Assembly (NCBI RefSeq): GCF_004784475.1
Contig: NZ_SRRT01000002.1
Span: 124,001 to 188,000, forward strand
Length of the DNA: 64,000 nt
DNA from: Streptomyces bauhiniae
Lineage (GTDB): Bacteria > Actinomycetota > Actinomycetes > Streptomycetales > Streptomycetaceae
Direction of reading: 5' to 3'
The notes below the pieces were generated by a model. The model was not told the DNA's origin. It did not search any database and saw only the letters and a list, made by a program, of their open reading frames with translations. A program made the position numbers and the translations under genes. Positions 35,872 through 43,967 of this stretch are shown piece after piece. How positions within the stretch are numbered: position 1 is the first letter of the stretch; every line of letters starts with the position of its first letter.

Positions 35872-37311
35872 CTATCGTTCCGCGCGGTTCTCCGAGTGGT
35901 GGAACCCGGTACCGGCCTGGTGGTCGCGGACCATCGGGTGCGGCTGGTCGCGCAGTTCGGGCAGCAGCCGGGCGAGGTCCTGGGCGAACAGGTCGGCGAG
36001 GTCGCGGCTGAAGCCGTTGCGGCACACCACCCGCATCACGGCGAGGTCCTGCCGGTTGCGCGGGAAGGTGTACGCGGGCACCAGCCAGCCGGTCTCGCGC
36101 ATCCGGCGGGAGATGTCGAAGACGTCGTAGGACGTGACGTGGTCGGCGGTGGTGAAGGCGAACACCGGCAACTGGTCGCCGCGCGTCAGCAGCTTGAAGT
36201 CGCCCATGTCCTCCACCTTTCGGGCCAGCGACATGGCGACGTCACGGGTGGCCTGCTGGACCGCGCGGAAGCCTTCGCGGCCCAGGCGCAGGAAGGTGTA
36301 GTACTGCGCGATGACCTGGGAGCCGGGGCGGGAGAAGTTGAGGGCGAAGGTCGGCATGTCGCCGCCGAGGTAGTTGACCCGGAAGATCAGGTCCTCGGGC
36401 AGCGCCTCCTTGTCCCGCCACAGGGCCCAGCCGACGCCGGGGTAGACCAGGCCGTACTTGTGGCCGGAGGTGTTGATCGAGGCCACGCGCGGAAGCCGGA
36501 AGTCCCATTCCAGGTCCGGGTCGAGGAAGGGGGCGATCATCGCGCCGGACGCGCCGTCGACGTGGACCGGGATGTCGAGGCCGGTGCGCTCCTGGTAGGC
36601 GTCGAGGGCGGCGCAGAGCTGGGCGATGGGCTCGTAGGAGCCGTCGAAGGTGGAGCCGAGGATGCCGACGACACCGATGGTGTTCTCGTCGCACAGCTCG
36701 ACCGCCTCCTGCGGGTCCAGGTGGAACCGGTCGCCCTCCATGGGGAGTTGGCGGGCCTCGACCTCCCAGTAGTTGCAGAACTTCTCCCAGCAGACCTGGG
36801 CGTTGATGCCGATGACCAGGTTGGGGCGGGCGCTGCCCGGATAGCGGTCGGCGTTGCGCTGGGACCAGCGGCGCTTCATGGCGAGCCCGGCGAGCATGCA
36901 CGCCTCGCTGGAGCCGGTGGTCGAACAGCCCACGGCCTGCGCGGAGTCGGGGGCGTTCCACAGGTCGGCGAGCATGGCCACGCAGCGCCGCTCCAGCTCG
37001 GCGGTGCGCGGGTACTCGTCCTTGTCGACGATGTTCTTGTCGCGGGACTCCCCCATCAGCCGCCCGGCCTGGGGCTCCATCCAGGTGGTGACGAAGGTGG
37101 CGAGGTTGAGCCGGGCGTTGCCGTCGAGCATCAGCTCGTCGTGGACGACCTGATAGGCGGTGTCGGGGGCCAACGGCCCTTCCGCCAGGCGGTTCTTGGG
37201 CGGGTCCTCGGTCATTCCGCTCACCGGGCTCGCCTGCCCGGAGAAGGGGTTGACGGCGAGGGCGGGTTCGTCGGGCTGCTGCTGGGAAGTGCCGTGCGAG
37301 AGAGGCGACAT
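35872..37311 (-). CDS. gadB: Glutamate decarboxylase
   Basis: A 479-residue PLP enzyme that converts glutamate to GABA and CO2, consuming a cytoplasmic proton. The lysine that binds PLP is K285 in SINTSGHKYGLVYPGVGWALWR. The substrate/cofactor segments GSTFDGSYEPI and HVDGASGAMIAPF, and the N-terminal ARLNLATFVTTWMEP, match GadA/GadB. The length is slightly over that of E. coli GadB. No glutamate/GABA antiporter (GadC) gene is adjacent. The ATG start has AGGAAG upstream. Its position before fdhF copy 2 supports a role in acid or redox stress. Confidence 0.95.
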   Translation of the reverse strand: MSPLSHGTSQQQPDEPALAVNPFSGQASPVSGMTEDPPKNRLAEGPLAPDTAYQVVHDELMLDGNARLNLATFVTTWMEPQAGRLMGESRDKNIVDKDEYPRTAELERRCVAMLADLWNAPDSAQAVGCSTTGSSEACMLAGLAMKRRWSQRNADRYPGSARPNLVIGINAQVCWEKFCNYWEVEARQLPMEGDRFHLDPQEAVELCDENTIGVVGILGSTFDGSYEPIAQLCAALDAYQERTGLDIPVHVDGASGAMIAPFLDPDLEWDFRLPRVASINTSGHKYGLVYPGVGWALWRDKEALPEDLIFRVNYLGGDMPTFALNFSRPGSQVIAQYYTFLRLGREGFRAVQQATRDVAMSLARKVEDMGDFKLLTRGDQLPVFAFTTADHVTSYDVFDISRRMRETGWLVPAYTFPRNRQDLAVMRVVCRNGFSRDLADLFAQDLARLLPELRDQPHPMVRDHQAGTGFHHSENRAER

Positions 37312-37365
37312 GAGTGCTTCCTGGGTCCGATCAGCGTCCGCTGGCAGGGGGTCGGTCCTGAACGC

Positions 37366-37406
37366 ACGGACGGCACCGGCCCTGAGAGAGGGCCGGTGCC
37401 GTCCGT
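37366..37406 (-). terminator. Terminator after Dyp peroxidase gene
   Basis: A perfect 18-base stem (ACGGACGGCACCGGCCCT and complement) with loop GAGAG lies between the Dyp stop and the gad start, separating the two minus-strand genes. Confidence 0.87.
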
Positions 37407-37422
37407 TCAGGCGGGGTGGGGG

Positions 37423-38403
37423 CTATGAGGCGTTGAGGGCTATGTCCCGCTCGGCCGTCTTCTGCTCCGGCTTCTCCGGGGCCGCGGGGAGCGTGTCGAG
37501 GAAGGCGGTGGTCGGGACGTAGAAGAGGCAACCGGTGACGGCCCTCGAGTAGTTGAGGATCTGGTCGTGCTGTCCGGGCCGCCGGCCGAGGAACATGTTC
37601 CGGAGCATCTGCTCGGTGACGTCGGGGGTGCGGGCGTAGCCGATGAAGTAGGTGCCGTACTCGTCGTCGCCGATCGTGCCGAACGGCATGTTCTCGCGGA
37701 CGATCTTCAGCTCGCGGCCGTCCTCGCCCTCGATCGTGTTCAGCATGACGTGGGAGTCGGGGGCCTTCACATCGTCCGGGAACTCGATGTTGGCGAGCTT
37801 GGACCGGCCGATGGCGCGCTCCTGCTCCTCCGTGGACAGGGCGTGCCAGGCATCCATGTCGTGCAGGTACTTCTGCACGATGACGTAGCTGCCGCCCTGG
37901 AAGTCCGGGTCCTCGTCGCCGACGTACACCGCGTCGGCGGCGCGCTCCCCCTCGGGGTTCGCGCTGCCGTCCACGAAACCGAGCAGGTCGCGGTCGTCGA
38001 AGAACTTGAAGCCGTGCACCTCGTCCACGACCGTGGCGGCGCCCTTGAGCCGCTGGGCGAACTGGCGGGCCAGCTCGAACACGATGTCCATGCGGCGGCC
38101 GCGCACATGGAAGAGGAGGTCGCCGGGGGTGCCGGGGGCCTTGTGGCGCTCGCCGTCCAGCTCGACGAAGGGGTGCAGTCCGGCGGGGCGCGGCCCGGTG
38201 AAGAGGCGGTCCCAGGCCGCGGAGCCTATGCCGACCACGCAGCTCAACCGGGCGTCGGGATCGCGGTATCCGGTGGAGCGGCGCAGCGACTGCACGTCCT
38301 GGAGCAAGCCTCGTACAGTGTCCTCGCCGCCCTCGTCGATGGTGACCACGAGGAATACCGCCGCCCTGGCCGGAGGAACGACGACGGGCTGTGTCTCGGT
38401 CAT
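37423..38403 (-). CDS. Dyp-type heme peroxidase
   Basis: A 326-residue dye-decolorising peroxidase. The GxxDG motif with catalytic Asp is GFVDGSANP (142-150), the probable proximal heme His is H218 in DSHVMLN, and the conserved distal Arg is R236 in IVRENMPFG. There is no Tat signal, so it belongs with the cytoplasmic or encapsulated classes; the C-terminus (TAERDIALNAS) does not look like an encapsulin cargo peptide. The ATG at 38403 is the start of family similarity. It would remove peroxides in this stress-rich neighbourhood. Confidence 0.92.
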   Translation of the reverse strand: MTETQPVVVPPARAAVFLVVTIDEGGEDTVRGLLQDVQSLRRSTGYRDPDARLSCVVGIGSAAWDRLFTGPRPAGLHPFVELDGERHKAPGTPGDLLFHVRGRRMDIVFELARQFAQRLKGAATVVDEVHGFKFFDDRDLLGFVDGSANPEGERAADAVYVGDEDPDFQGGSYVIVQKYLHDMDAWHALSTEEQERAIGRSKLANIEFPDDVKAPDSHVMLNTIEGEDGRELKIVRENMPFGTIGDDEYGTYFIGYARTPDVTEQMLRNMFLGRRPGQHDQILNYSRAVTGCLFYVPTTAFLDTLPAAPEKPEQKTAERDIALNAS

Positions 38404-38614
38404 GGAAACCTGCTTTCTGATCAGCTTGCACGCGAGACGAACATAGACGCTCCGGACGGCATGTCGTGCGGATTCGCGCCGACGGCGCGGCCCGTTCCCA
38501 TCGGCCGCGCCGAATCCCGCGAATTCGCCGTCACGCGGCATTGCGCCGGTGCGGCGCAGAAGGGTTTATGGAAGTAAAGCTGAGCCTTTGCGGCTCACGA
38601 AGGCTCATCAAGGC

Positions 38615-40447
38615 TCACGATGGCCGAGCCGCTCCGGGGCGTCTGCGGCCCCGGCCGCGTCTGGCCCGGTCGTCGGCGAGCACGGCGCGGCTGAGCCGGC
38701 CCAGCAGGTCGTACGCGCGGTGCTCGGCGGCGGCGACGGCGGCGGGGTCGACGCCGGTGGGCCGCAGTTCGCCGCTCGCGGCCTCCTTCGCCTCGTACAG
38801 CTCGACGGCGGACGCGGCCAGTTGCACCTGGGCCACCCGGCGCCGGCCGGCCGTGCTGTGCAGGGCGTGCTCGGCCTGGTCGGAGACGACCGTGCACAGG
38901 TGCAGCGCCTCCCGCATCCGGACGGCGGCCCGGCCGTGCACCAGGAGCAGGGCGCAGACCAGGCCGACGCTGATGCCGATGCCGCTGCCGATGACGCGGT
39001 CGTGCAGCAGCCGGGAGGCGGAGACGGGCGAGGAGAGTTCGCTGAGCAGCAGGGCGAGCGGGGTGAGGAAGACGACGCCGAGGCCGTAGTTGCGGGCGAC
39101 GACGTACTCCAGGAAGAACTCGAAGACGATGATCAGGCAGATGATCGCCACCGGGCCGGGGTGCAGCACGAGTACGGCGCTGGTCAGCAGCAGGCCGATG
39201 GCGGTGCCGAGGGTGCGCTGCACGGCTCGCTGCATGGTGCTCCACACATTGATGGAGTGCAGCACGGCGGCGGCGGAGATCGCGGCCCAGTAGCTGTGGC
39301 CGACGCCGAGGAAGAGGGCGGTCCCGCCCGCGGCGGCGGTGCCGACGAAGGTCCGTACGGCGGTCGGCAGGAAGGCGGCGGCCCGGCGGCGGCGCCGTCC
39401 ACGCGGCCTGGCCCGGTGGTCGTCGGCGCGCGCGGCGGGGGCGGGAGGTGTCGGCGGCCGGGTCTCGGGCGGGGCCGGGACGACGGTGCCGGGCCGGCGG
39501 GGCGAGCTGTCGCCGGTGTGGGGCTCCAGCAGTTCCTCGGGCAGCGGGAGCAGGGTGTGCCAGCGGCGGTCGGAGAGCATCCGCGCCTGTTCGCGCAGGT
39601 GCCGGGCGACGTCCTCGCCCTCGGCGTCACGCCAGGTGTCGGTGGTGAGGAGGGCCCAGACGTAGTCGGCGGAGTAGCCGGTGGTGGCGGGGCGTCCGGG
39701 GACCCGGCGGGTGAGACCGACGAAGCCGTCGCTGTCGTCGGGGTCGTTGAGGGCGTGGTAGGCGCGCAGGGCGGCGACGATGGCCTGGTGGCGGGCCTTG
39801 GAGGTCTCGATCGGCCCGGCGGCCTCCAGGGCGCGGGCGAAGCACTCCAGGGCGTCGGCGAGCGCGAGCCGCTGGAGCCGCTGCGGCTGGAGGGAGTTGG
39901 GCAGGCAGACCAGCCAGGCGATGGCCGCGCCGAGCGCGGTGAGCGCGGTGTGCGGCAGTACGTCGGTGAGGGCGGGCGTGCCCTCGGCGGTGATGGCGAA
40001 GGCGACCAGGATCAGTACCGCCCCCAGGCCCCGCAGCCCGGCGTAGTCACAGCCGAACTTGGCGAGTCCGGCGACCGCGGCCATGCCCACCACGGCGGCG
40101 AGGCCCTGGTTCCAGGGGCCGGAGGGGCCCACCCAGACGGCGAGCAGTGAGCCGAGTCCCACGGCGGCCGTCATCGCCAGGGCGACCAGCGCGAGCACCC
40201 ACAGCCGGCTGCGGCGGCGCAGCGGGAGGCTGCGCTCGAAGGTGATGGTGAAGGCGCCGAGGGCCGGGAAGACGGCGAGGTTCGGGTGGCCGAGCAGCAC
40301 CAGCGGCAGGGTGGGCAGCGCCATGGTGAGCGCGGCCCGCAGCGCGAAAGGGAGCGCCCCGCTGACCTTGGCCATGGCGAATGAGCCACGTGGCGAGAGA
40401 ACACGGGCCAGTCCAGCAATGAGCTGAGAGGTGTTGCCGCGTTTCAT
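38615..40447 (-). CDS. FUSC-family membrane protein (copy 1)
   Basis: A 610-residue protein of the fusaric-acid-resistance/aromatic-acid-efflux superfamily. Two membrane blocks of about six helices each (residues 25-190 and 365-500) are separated and followed by soluble helical regions. The second block has the recurring GHSYWAAISAAAVLHS, TMQRAVQRTLGTAIGLLL and EYVVARNYGLGVVFLTPLALLLSE segments. A basic RPRGRRRRR linker precedes it. Its exported substrate is unknown. It is a clear paralogue of the FUSC gene at 53654. The ATG lies in a divergent 254-base gap shared with the LysR gene, where I see no distinct operator. Confidence 0.88.
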   Translation of the reverse strand: MKRGNTSQLIAGLARVLSPRGSFAMAKVSGALPFALRAALTMALPTLPLVLLGHPNLAVFPALGAFTITFERSLPLRRRSRLWVLALVALAMTAAVGLGSLLAVWVGPSGPWNQGLAAVVGMAAVAGLAKFGCDYAGLRGLGAVLILVAFAITAEGTPALTDVLPHTALTALGAAIAWLVCLPNSLQPQRLQRLALADALECFARALEAAGPIETSKARHQAIVAALRAYHALNDPDDSDGFVGLTRRVPGRPATTGYSADYVWALLTTDTWRDAEGEDVARHLREQARMLSDRRWHTLLPLPEELLEPHTGDSSPRRPGTVVPAPPETRPPTPPAPAARADDHRARPRGRRRRRAAAFLPTAVRTFVGTAAAGGTALFLGVGHSYWAAISAAAVLHSINVWSTMQRAVQRTLGTAIGLLLTSAVLVLHPGPVAIICLIIVFEFFLEYVVARNYGLGVVFLTPLALLLSELSSPVSASRLLHDRVIGSGIGISVGLVCALLLVHGRAAVRMREALHLCTVVSDQAEHALHSTAGRRRVAQVQLAASAVELYEAKEAASGELRPTGVDPAAVAAAEHRAYDLLGRLSRAVLADDRARRGRGRRRPGAARPS

Positions 40448-40701
40448 AGATCACTAACTCTAGCAAATCGGGGAGGGTCAAGCGCCCTCGCGCATTGCAC
40501 TCGGTGAATTGCCGGACATTCCCGAAGAGAAATCCGGCAGGGTGTGAAGCGGGGTGTGAATTCGCCTACGGTCTTCACGCGGCGGAAGTGGCCTTCGGGC
40601 CCTCGCCGCCCGGCCCGGCGGCCGCCGGTGGGCAGGGGTCCGGGCCGGGCGGGCCGCTGCGCCGATTGGCTTTTCGGTCAGCGGTCGGGTACACCCATGA
40701 C

Positions 40702-41637
40702 GTGCTGTTTCGCCAACTCGAATACCTCGTCGCTCTCTCGAGGGAGCACCATTTCGCCCGCGCCGCCCAGGCGTGCTCCGTCTCCCAGCCCGCGCTCTCC
40801 GAGGCGATCCGGAAGCTGGAGGACGAGCTTGACGTGCCGTTGGTCCGCCGCGGCCGCAAGTACGAGGGGCTCACCCCGGAGGGCGAGCGCATCGTCGTGT
40901 GGGCGCAGCGGATTCTCGCGGACCGTGACGCGCTGCGGGACGAGGTCGGTGCCCTGCGCTGCGGGCTCAGCGGCCGGATGCGGATCGGCTCGGTGCCGAC
41001 CGCGTCCGCGGCCGTCTCGCTGCTGACCGGTCCGTTCTGCACGGAGCATCCGCTGGTGACCGTGGAAGTGATAGCGGACCTCCAGTCCGAGGACATTCTC
41101 CGCCAGCTCCAGAATTTCGAGATCGACGCCGGAATCACGTATCTGCCGGAAGAACTCTCGGGGCAATTCCACGCCATTCCGCTCTATGAGGAACGTTATG
41201 TGCTGCTGATCACCGCGGCCGACGGTCTGGCGCATCAGTCGACGGCGACCTGGGCGGAGGCCGCCCGGCTCCCGCTGTGCCTGCTGAACGAGTCGATGCA
41301 GGGCCGGCGGGTGCTGGACGACGTGTTCGCCAAGGCCGGGGCGAAGCCGGCGCCCCGCGTGGAGACCGACTCCGTCGCCGCGCTGTTCGCGCACGTCAGG
41401 ACCGGCCGGTGGGCGAGCGTCGTGCCGCACGCCTGGCTGCACGTGTTCGGGGTGCCGCACGGCATGCGGGCGGTGCCGCTGGTGGAGCCGGACTGGACGG
41501 TGCCGGTGGGCCTGGTGACGACGTCCCAGCAGCCGGGGTCGGTGATGGCCCGCGCGCTGACCGAGACCGCCACGGAGACGGACGTGGCCGGCGCCCTGGA
41601 GCGACTGCCCGGCGGCCCCGCGCTGCCGCTGGCGTAG
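40702..41637 (+). CDS. LysR-family transcriptional regulator
   Basis: A 311-residue regulator. An N-terminal winged helix-turn-helix (FRQLEYLVALSREHHFARAAQACSVSQPALSEAIRKLEDEL) is followed by a periplasmic-binding-protein-like effector domain from about residue 90 (GRMRIGSVPTASAAVSLLTGPF). The GTG start is placed at the beginning of the LysR consensus. No ribosome site precedes it, and TACACC about 11 bases upstream may be part of a leaderless promoter. It is divergent from FUSC copy 1 and convergent with fdhD, so it could control efflux or the Moco-enzyme genes. Its effector is unknown. Confidence 0.9.
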   Translation: MLFRQLEYLVALSREHHFARAAQACSVSQPALSEAIRKLEDELDVPLVRRGRKYEGLTPEGERIVVWAQRILADRDALRDEVGALRCGLSGRMRIGSVPTASAAVSLLTGPFCTEHPLVTVEVIADLQSEDILRQLQNFEIDAGITYLPEELSGQFHAIPLYEERYVLLITAADGLAHQSTATWAEAARLPLCLLNESMQGRRVLDDVFAKAGAKPAPRVETDSVAALFAHVRTGRWASVVPHAWLHVFGVPHGMRAVPLVEPDWTVPVGLVTTSQQPGSVMARALTETATETDVAGALERLPGGPALPLA

Positions 41638-41645
41638 CGCCGGCC

Positions 41646-41673
41646 GTGGCCGCGCCCGTTCAGGCGCGGCCAC
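41646..41673. terminator. Bidirectional terminator between LysR gene and fdhD
   Basis: A perfect 11-base stem (GTGGCCGCGCC with GGCGCGGCCAC) with a CGTTCA loop lies between convergent stops. Confidence 0.8.
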
Positions 41674-41682
41674 CGGGGCGGG

Positions 41683-42519
41683 TCAGGCGACGGGCTGCGG
41701 TTCCAGGCGTTCGGCGCCGGTGTAGACGTTCATCGAGTCGCCGCGCAGGAAGCCGACCAGGGTCAGGCCGCTCTCGGCCGCGAGATCGGCGGCGAGCGAG
41801 GACGGCGCGGAGACGGCGGCCAGCATCGGGATGCCGGCCATCACCGCCTTCTGCACCAGCTCGAACGAGGCCCGCCCGCTGACCATCAGCACACAGCCGC
41901 GCAGCGGGAGCATCCCGGAGCGCAGGGCGTGTCCCACGACCTTGTCGACGGCGTTGTGGCGGCCCACGTCCTCGCGCAGGCAGAGCAGTTCGCCGTCGGA
42001 GGAGAAGAGCCCGGCCGCGTGCAGGCCGCCGGTGCTGTCGAACACCTTCTGGGCCGCGCGCAGCTTCTCGGGCAGGGTCGCCAGCATCTCCGGGCTCATG
42101 CGCAGCTCGTCGTCGGCGACGGACCAGGCGGCGACGGTGCGTACCGCGTCCAGGCTGGCCTTGCCGCACAGGCCGCAGGAGGACGTGGTGTAGAAGTTGC
42201 GCTCCAGGGAGGCGTCGGGGGCCTCGACGCCGGGGCCGAGGACGACGTCGACCACGTTGTAGGTGTTGCTGCCGTCGTCGGTGGCGCCCAGGCAGTAGCG
42301 GATGCCGGCCACGTCGGTCTCGGCGTGCGCGACGCCCTCGCTGACCAGGAAGCCGGCGGCGAGGTCGAAGTCGTCGCCGGGGGTGCGCATGGTCACCGTG
42401 AGCGGGCGGCCGCCGACGCGGATCTCCATCGGCTCCTCGGCGGCCAGGGTGTCCGGGCGGTGCGAGGACGCGCCGTCGCGGATGCGGAGCACTCGACGCC
42501 GCACGGTCACTCGTCCCAT
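41683..42519 (-). CDS. fdhD: Formate dehydrogenase accessory sulfurtransferase FdhD
   Basis: A 278-residue maturation protein. FdhD passes sulfur from a cysteine desulfurase to the bis-MGD cofactor, which is needed for active formate-dehydrogenase-type enzymes. The sulfur-relay cysteines are C115 and C118 in TTSSCGLCGKAS, and the GDP/bis-MGD-binding part includes REDVGRHNAVDKVVG and SGRASFELVQKA. Its presence among three Cys-ligated FdhF/YdeP genes suggests that they need a sulfurated cofactor. It lies upstream of no other fdh subunit gene; the adjacent gene on the same strand is an MFS transporter. Confidence 0.95.
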   Translation of the reverse strand: MGRVTVRRRVLRIRDGASSHRPDTLAAEEPMEIRVGGRPLTVTMRTPGDDFDLAAGFLVSEGVAHAETDVAGIRYCLGATDDGSNTYNVVDVVLGPGVEAPDASLERNFYTTSSCGLCGKASLDAVRTVAAWSVADDELRMSPEMLATLPEKLRAAQKVFDSTGGLHAAGLFSSDGELLCLREDVGRHNAVDKVVGHALRSGMLPLRGCVLMVSGRASFELVQKAVMAGIPMLAAVSAPSSLAADLAAESGLTLVGFLRGDSMNVYTGAERLEPQPVA

Positions 42520-42598
42520 GGTCTTGTTCCTCTCCTCGGGCTCCGGACCGGGGGTTGTCGTCGCCGCCGGAGCCGGTGTGTGGCGGTTGGGTGGGGTC

Positions 42599-42624
42599 GG
42601 CGGCCGGGCCGTTGCCGGGCCGCC
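42599..42624 (-). terminator. Possible terminator after MFS gene
   Basis: A 7-base GGCGGCC/GGCCGCC stem with a 12-base GC-rich loop lies five bases past the MFS stop and upstream of fdhD. It is weaker than the other hairpins in the window. Confidence 0.4.
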
Positions 42625-42628
42625 GGGG

Positions 42629-43807
42629 TCAGGGAAGGTGCCGGCGGCTGTGCCACGCGGTGATCATCAGGCACAGTAGGCCGATGGCGGCCAGACCCGC
42701 CAGCAGGGCGGGGTAGGGGGCGGCTCCTGCGGTCACGGCGAGCAGCAGTGGTGTGAGAAATCCACTGTAGGTGACACCGTGGTACAGGGAGAGGGCGGAA
42801 GGACTGGCGCGCGCCCTGGTCAGCCGTTCGATCTCGCGCAGTCCGGAGGCGAGGGTGAGCCCGTACCCGGCGCCCAGCAGGACGGCGGCGAGCAGCACGA
42901 GGCCCATGGAGCCGCGCTGGACGGCGAGGGCGCTGAGCAGCAGGCCGCAGATGACCGTCGCCATGGCGGTGAGGGTGGCGCGGGCGCTGTGGGCGTGGTC
43001 GATGTGGTCGGCCAGCGGCTGTACGGCGAGCCCGGTGACCAGGGTCAGGGCGGTGACCAGTCCGCTGAACAGGGGCGCGTAGCCGGAGGTCCGTTCGGCC
43101 ACCAGCGGGGGCAGCACGACGTAGGCGACGGTGGAGGCGGCGAAGACGGCGGGGCCGGCCGGGAGCACCACGCGGACGAAGCGGGGGTGGGTGACGGCGG
43201 GCGGCCAGGGCCCCTCGGGGTCGTCCCGTACGGGTGGCGGCGCGGTCTCCGGGGTGCGGCGCAGCGCGAGGAGGACGGTGAGGGCGAGCAGGCAGTGCAG
43301 GAGGCAGGGCAGCAGCAGGGGGTGCGGGAACCACTGGGCGAGCACGCCCGCGGTGAGGGCGCCGGCGGCGAAGCCGGCGCCGGTGGCCCGGGTGACCCGG
43401 CGGGCGGCGCGGGCGGGTCCGGCGCCGGCGGACAGTTCGCGCAGCCAGGCGCTGCCCACCGAGAGCAGCAGTCCGGCCGCGACGCCGGTGGCGAACCGGC
43501 TGGCGTAGACGGCGGGGCGGACGAATGCCGCGCAGGCGAGGAGCGCGCTGGCGGCGGCGGACAGCAGCAGCGCGGGGCGTACGACGCGGCGGCGCCCGAC
43601 GCGGCCCGCGGCGAGGGCGCCGGTGAGCAGCGCGGGCAGGAAGCCGGCCAGGTAGGTCGTGAACATCAGGGCGACCTGGAGAGAGGGCCAGTGCTCGCGG
43701 GTGCGGTAGACCGAGGAGAGCGGGGTGAACTGGTTCGCGCCCCATCCTGCGGCGAACACCGCGCCGGCCGCCGGGAGCCAGCCGTGCGCGGTGCGGGAAG
43801 CGGGCAT
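42629..43807 (-). CDS. MFS transporter
   Basis: A 392-residue twelve-helix major facilitator. Visible motifs are the N-terminal GWGANQFTPLSSVYR, a motif-A-like GALAAGRVGRRRVVRP between helices 2 and 3, and repeated Ala/Leu-rich helices to the end. The substrate is not evident; many relatives are drug or metabolite exporters. It lies between fdhF copy 3 and fdhD, with fdhD 109 bases downstream on the same strand. A role in formate or nitrate/nitrite transport is not supported by any motif. Confidence 0.85.
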   Translation of the reverse strand: MPASRTAHGWLPAAGAVFAAGWGANQFTPLSSVYRTREHWPSLQVALMFTTYLAGFLPALLTGALAAGRVGRRRVVRPALLLSAAASALLACAAFVRPAVYASRFATGVAAGLLLSVGSAWLRELSAGAGPARAARRVTRATGAGFAAGALTAGVLAQWFPHPLLLPCLLHCLLALTVLLALRRTPETAPPPVRDDPEGPWPPAVTHPRFVRVVLPAGPAVFAASTVAYVVLPPLVAERTSGYAPLFSGLVTALTLVTGLAVQPLADHIDHAHSARATLTAMATVICGLLLSALAVQRGSMGLVLLAAVLLGAGYGLTLASGLREIERLTRARASPSALSLYHGVTYSGFLTPLLLAVTAGAAPYPALLAGLAAIGLLCLMITAWHSRRHLP

Positions 43808-43875
43808 GCCGTGAAGTGCCTTTCTGTACGCGTGCGTTACGCGAGGGGGCAACGGGGTGGCGCGGGTGGCATCCA

Positions 43876-43955
43876 CGGATGGCCCGGTCCCGCCGGGGAA
43901 GCGGGTACCGGGCCATCCGCGGTACACCTCCCCTCCCGGACCGTCGGGAGGGGAG
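43876..43955 (-). terminator. Tandem terminator hairpins after fdhF copy 3
   Basis: Two hairpins follow each other. The one at 43928-43955 (CTCCCCTCCCG/CGGGAGGGGAG) lies 13 bases beyond the fdhF stop. A longer one at 43876-43919 (CGGATGGCCCGGT/ACCGGGCCATCCG) follows before the MFS gene. Together they insulate the MFS gene from fdhF transcription. Confidence 0.8.
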
Positions 43956-43967
43956 TCGGGGGCCGGA

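Noticed and set aside
37423..38403. Dyp peroxidase as encapsulin cargo
   Set aside because: The C-terminus lacks a cargo-peptide pattern and no encapsulin shell gene is nearby.
38588..38622. Short GGCTCACGA/AAGGCTCATC-like tandem repeats
   Set aside because: Only about three imperfect units of ten bases just outside and into the FUSC 3' end; too small to indicate an array.
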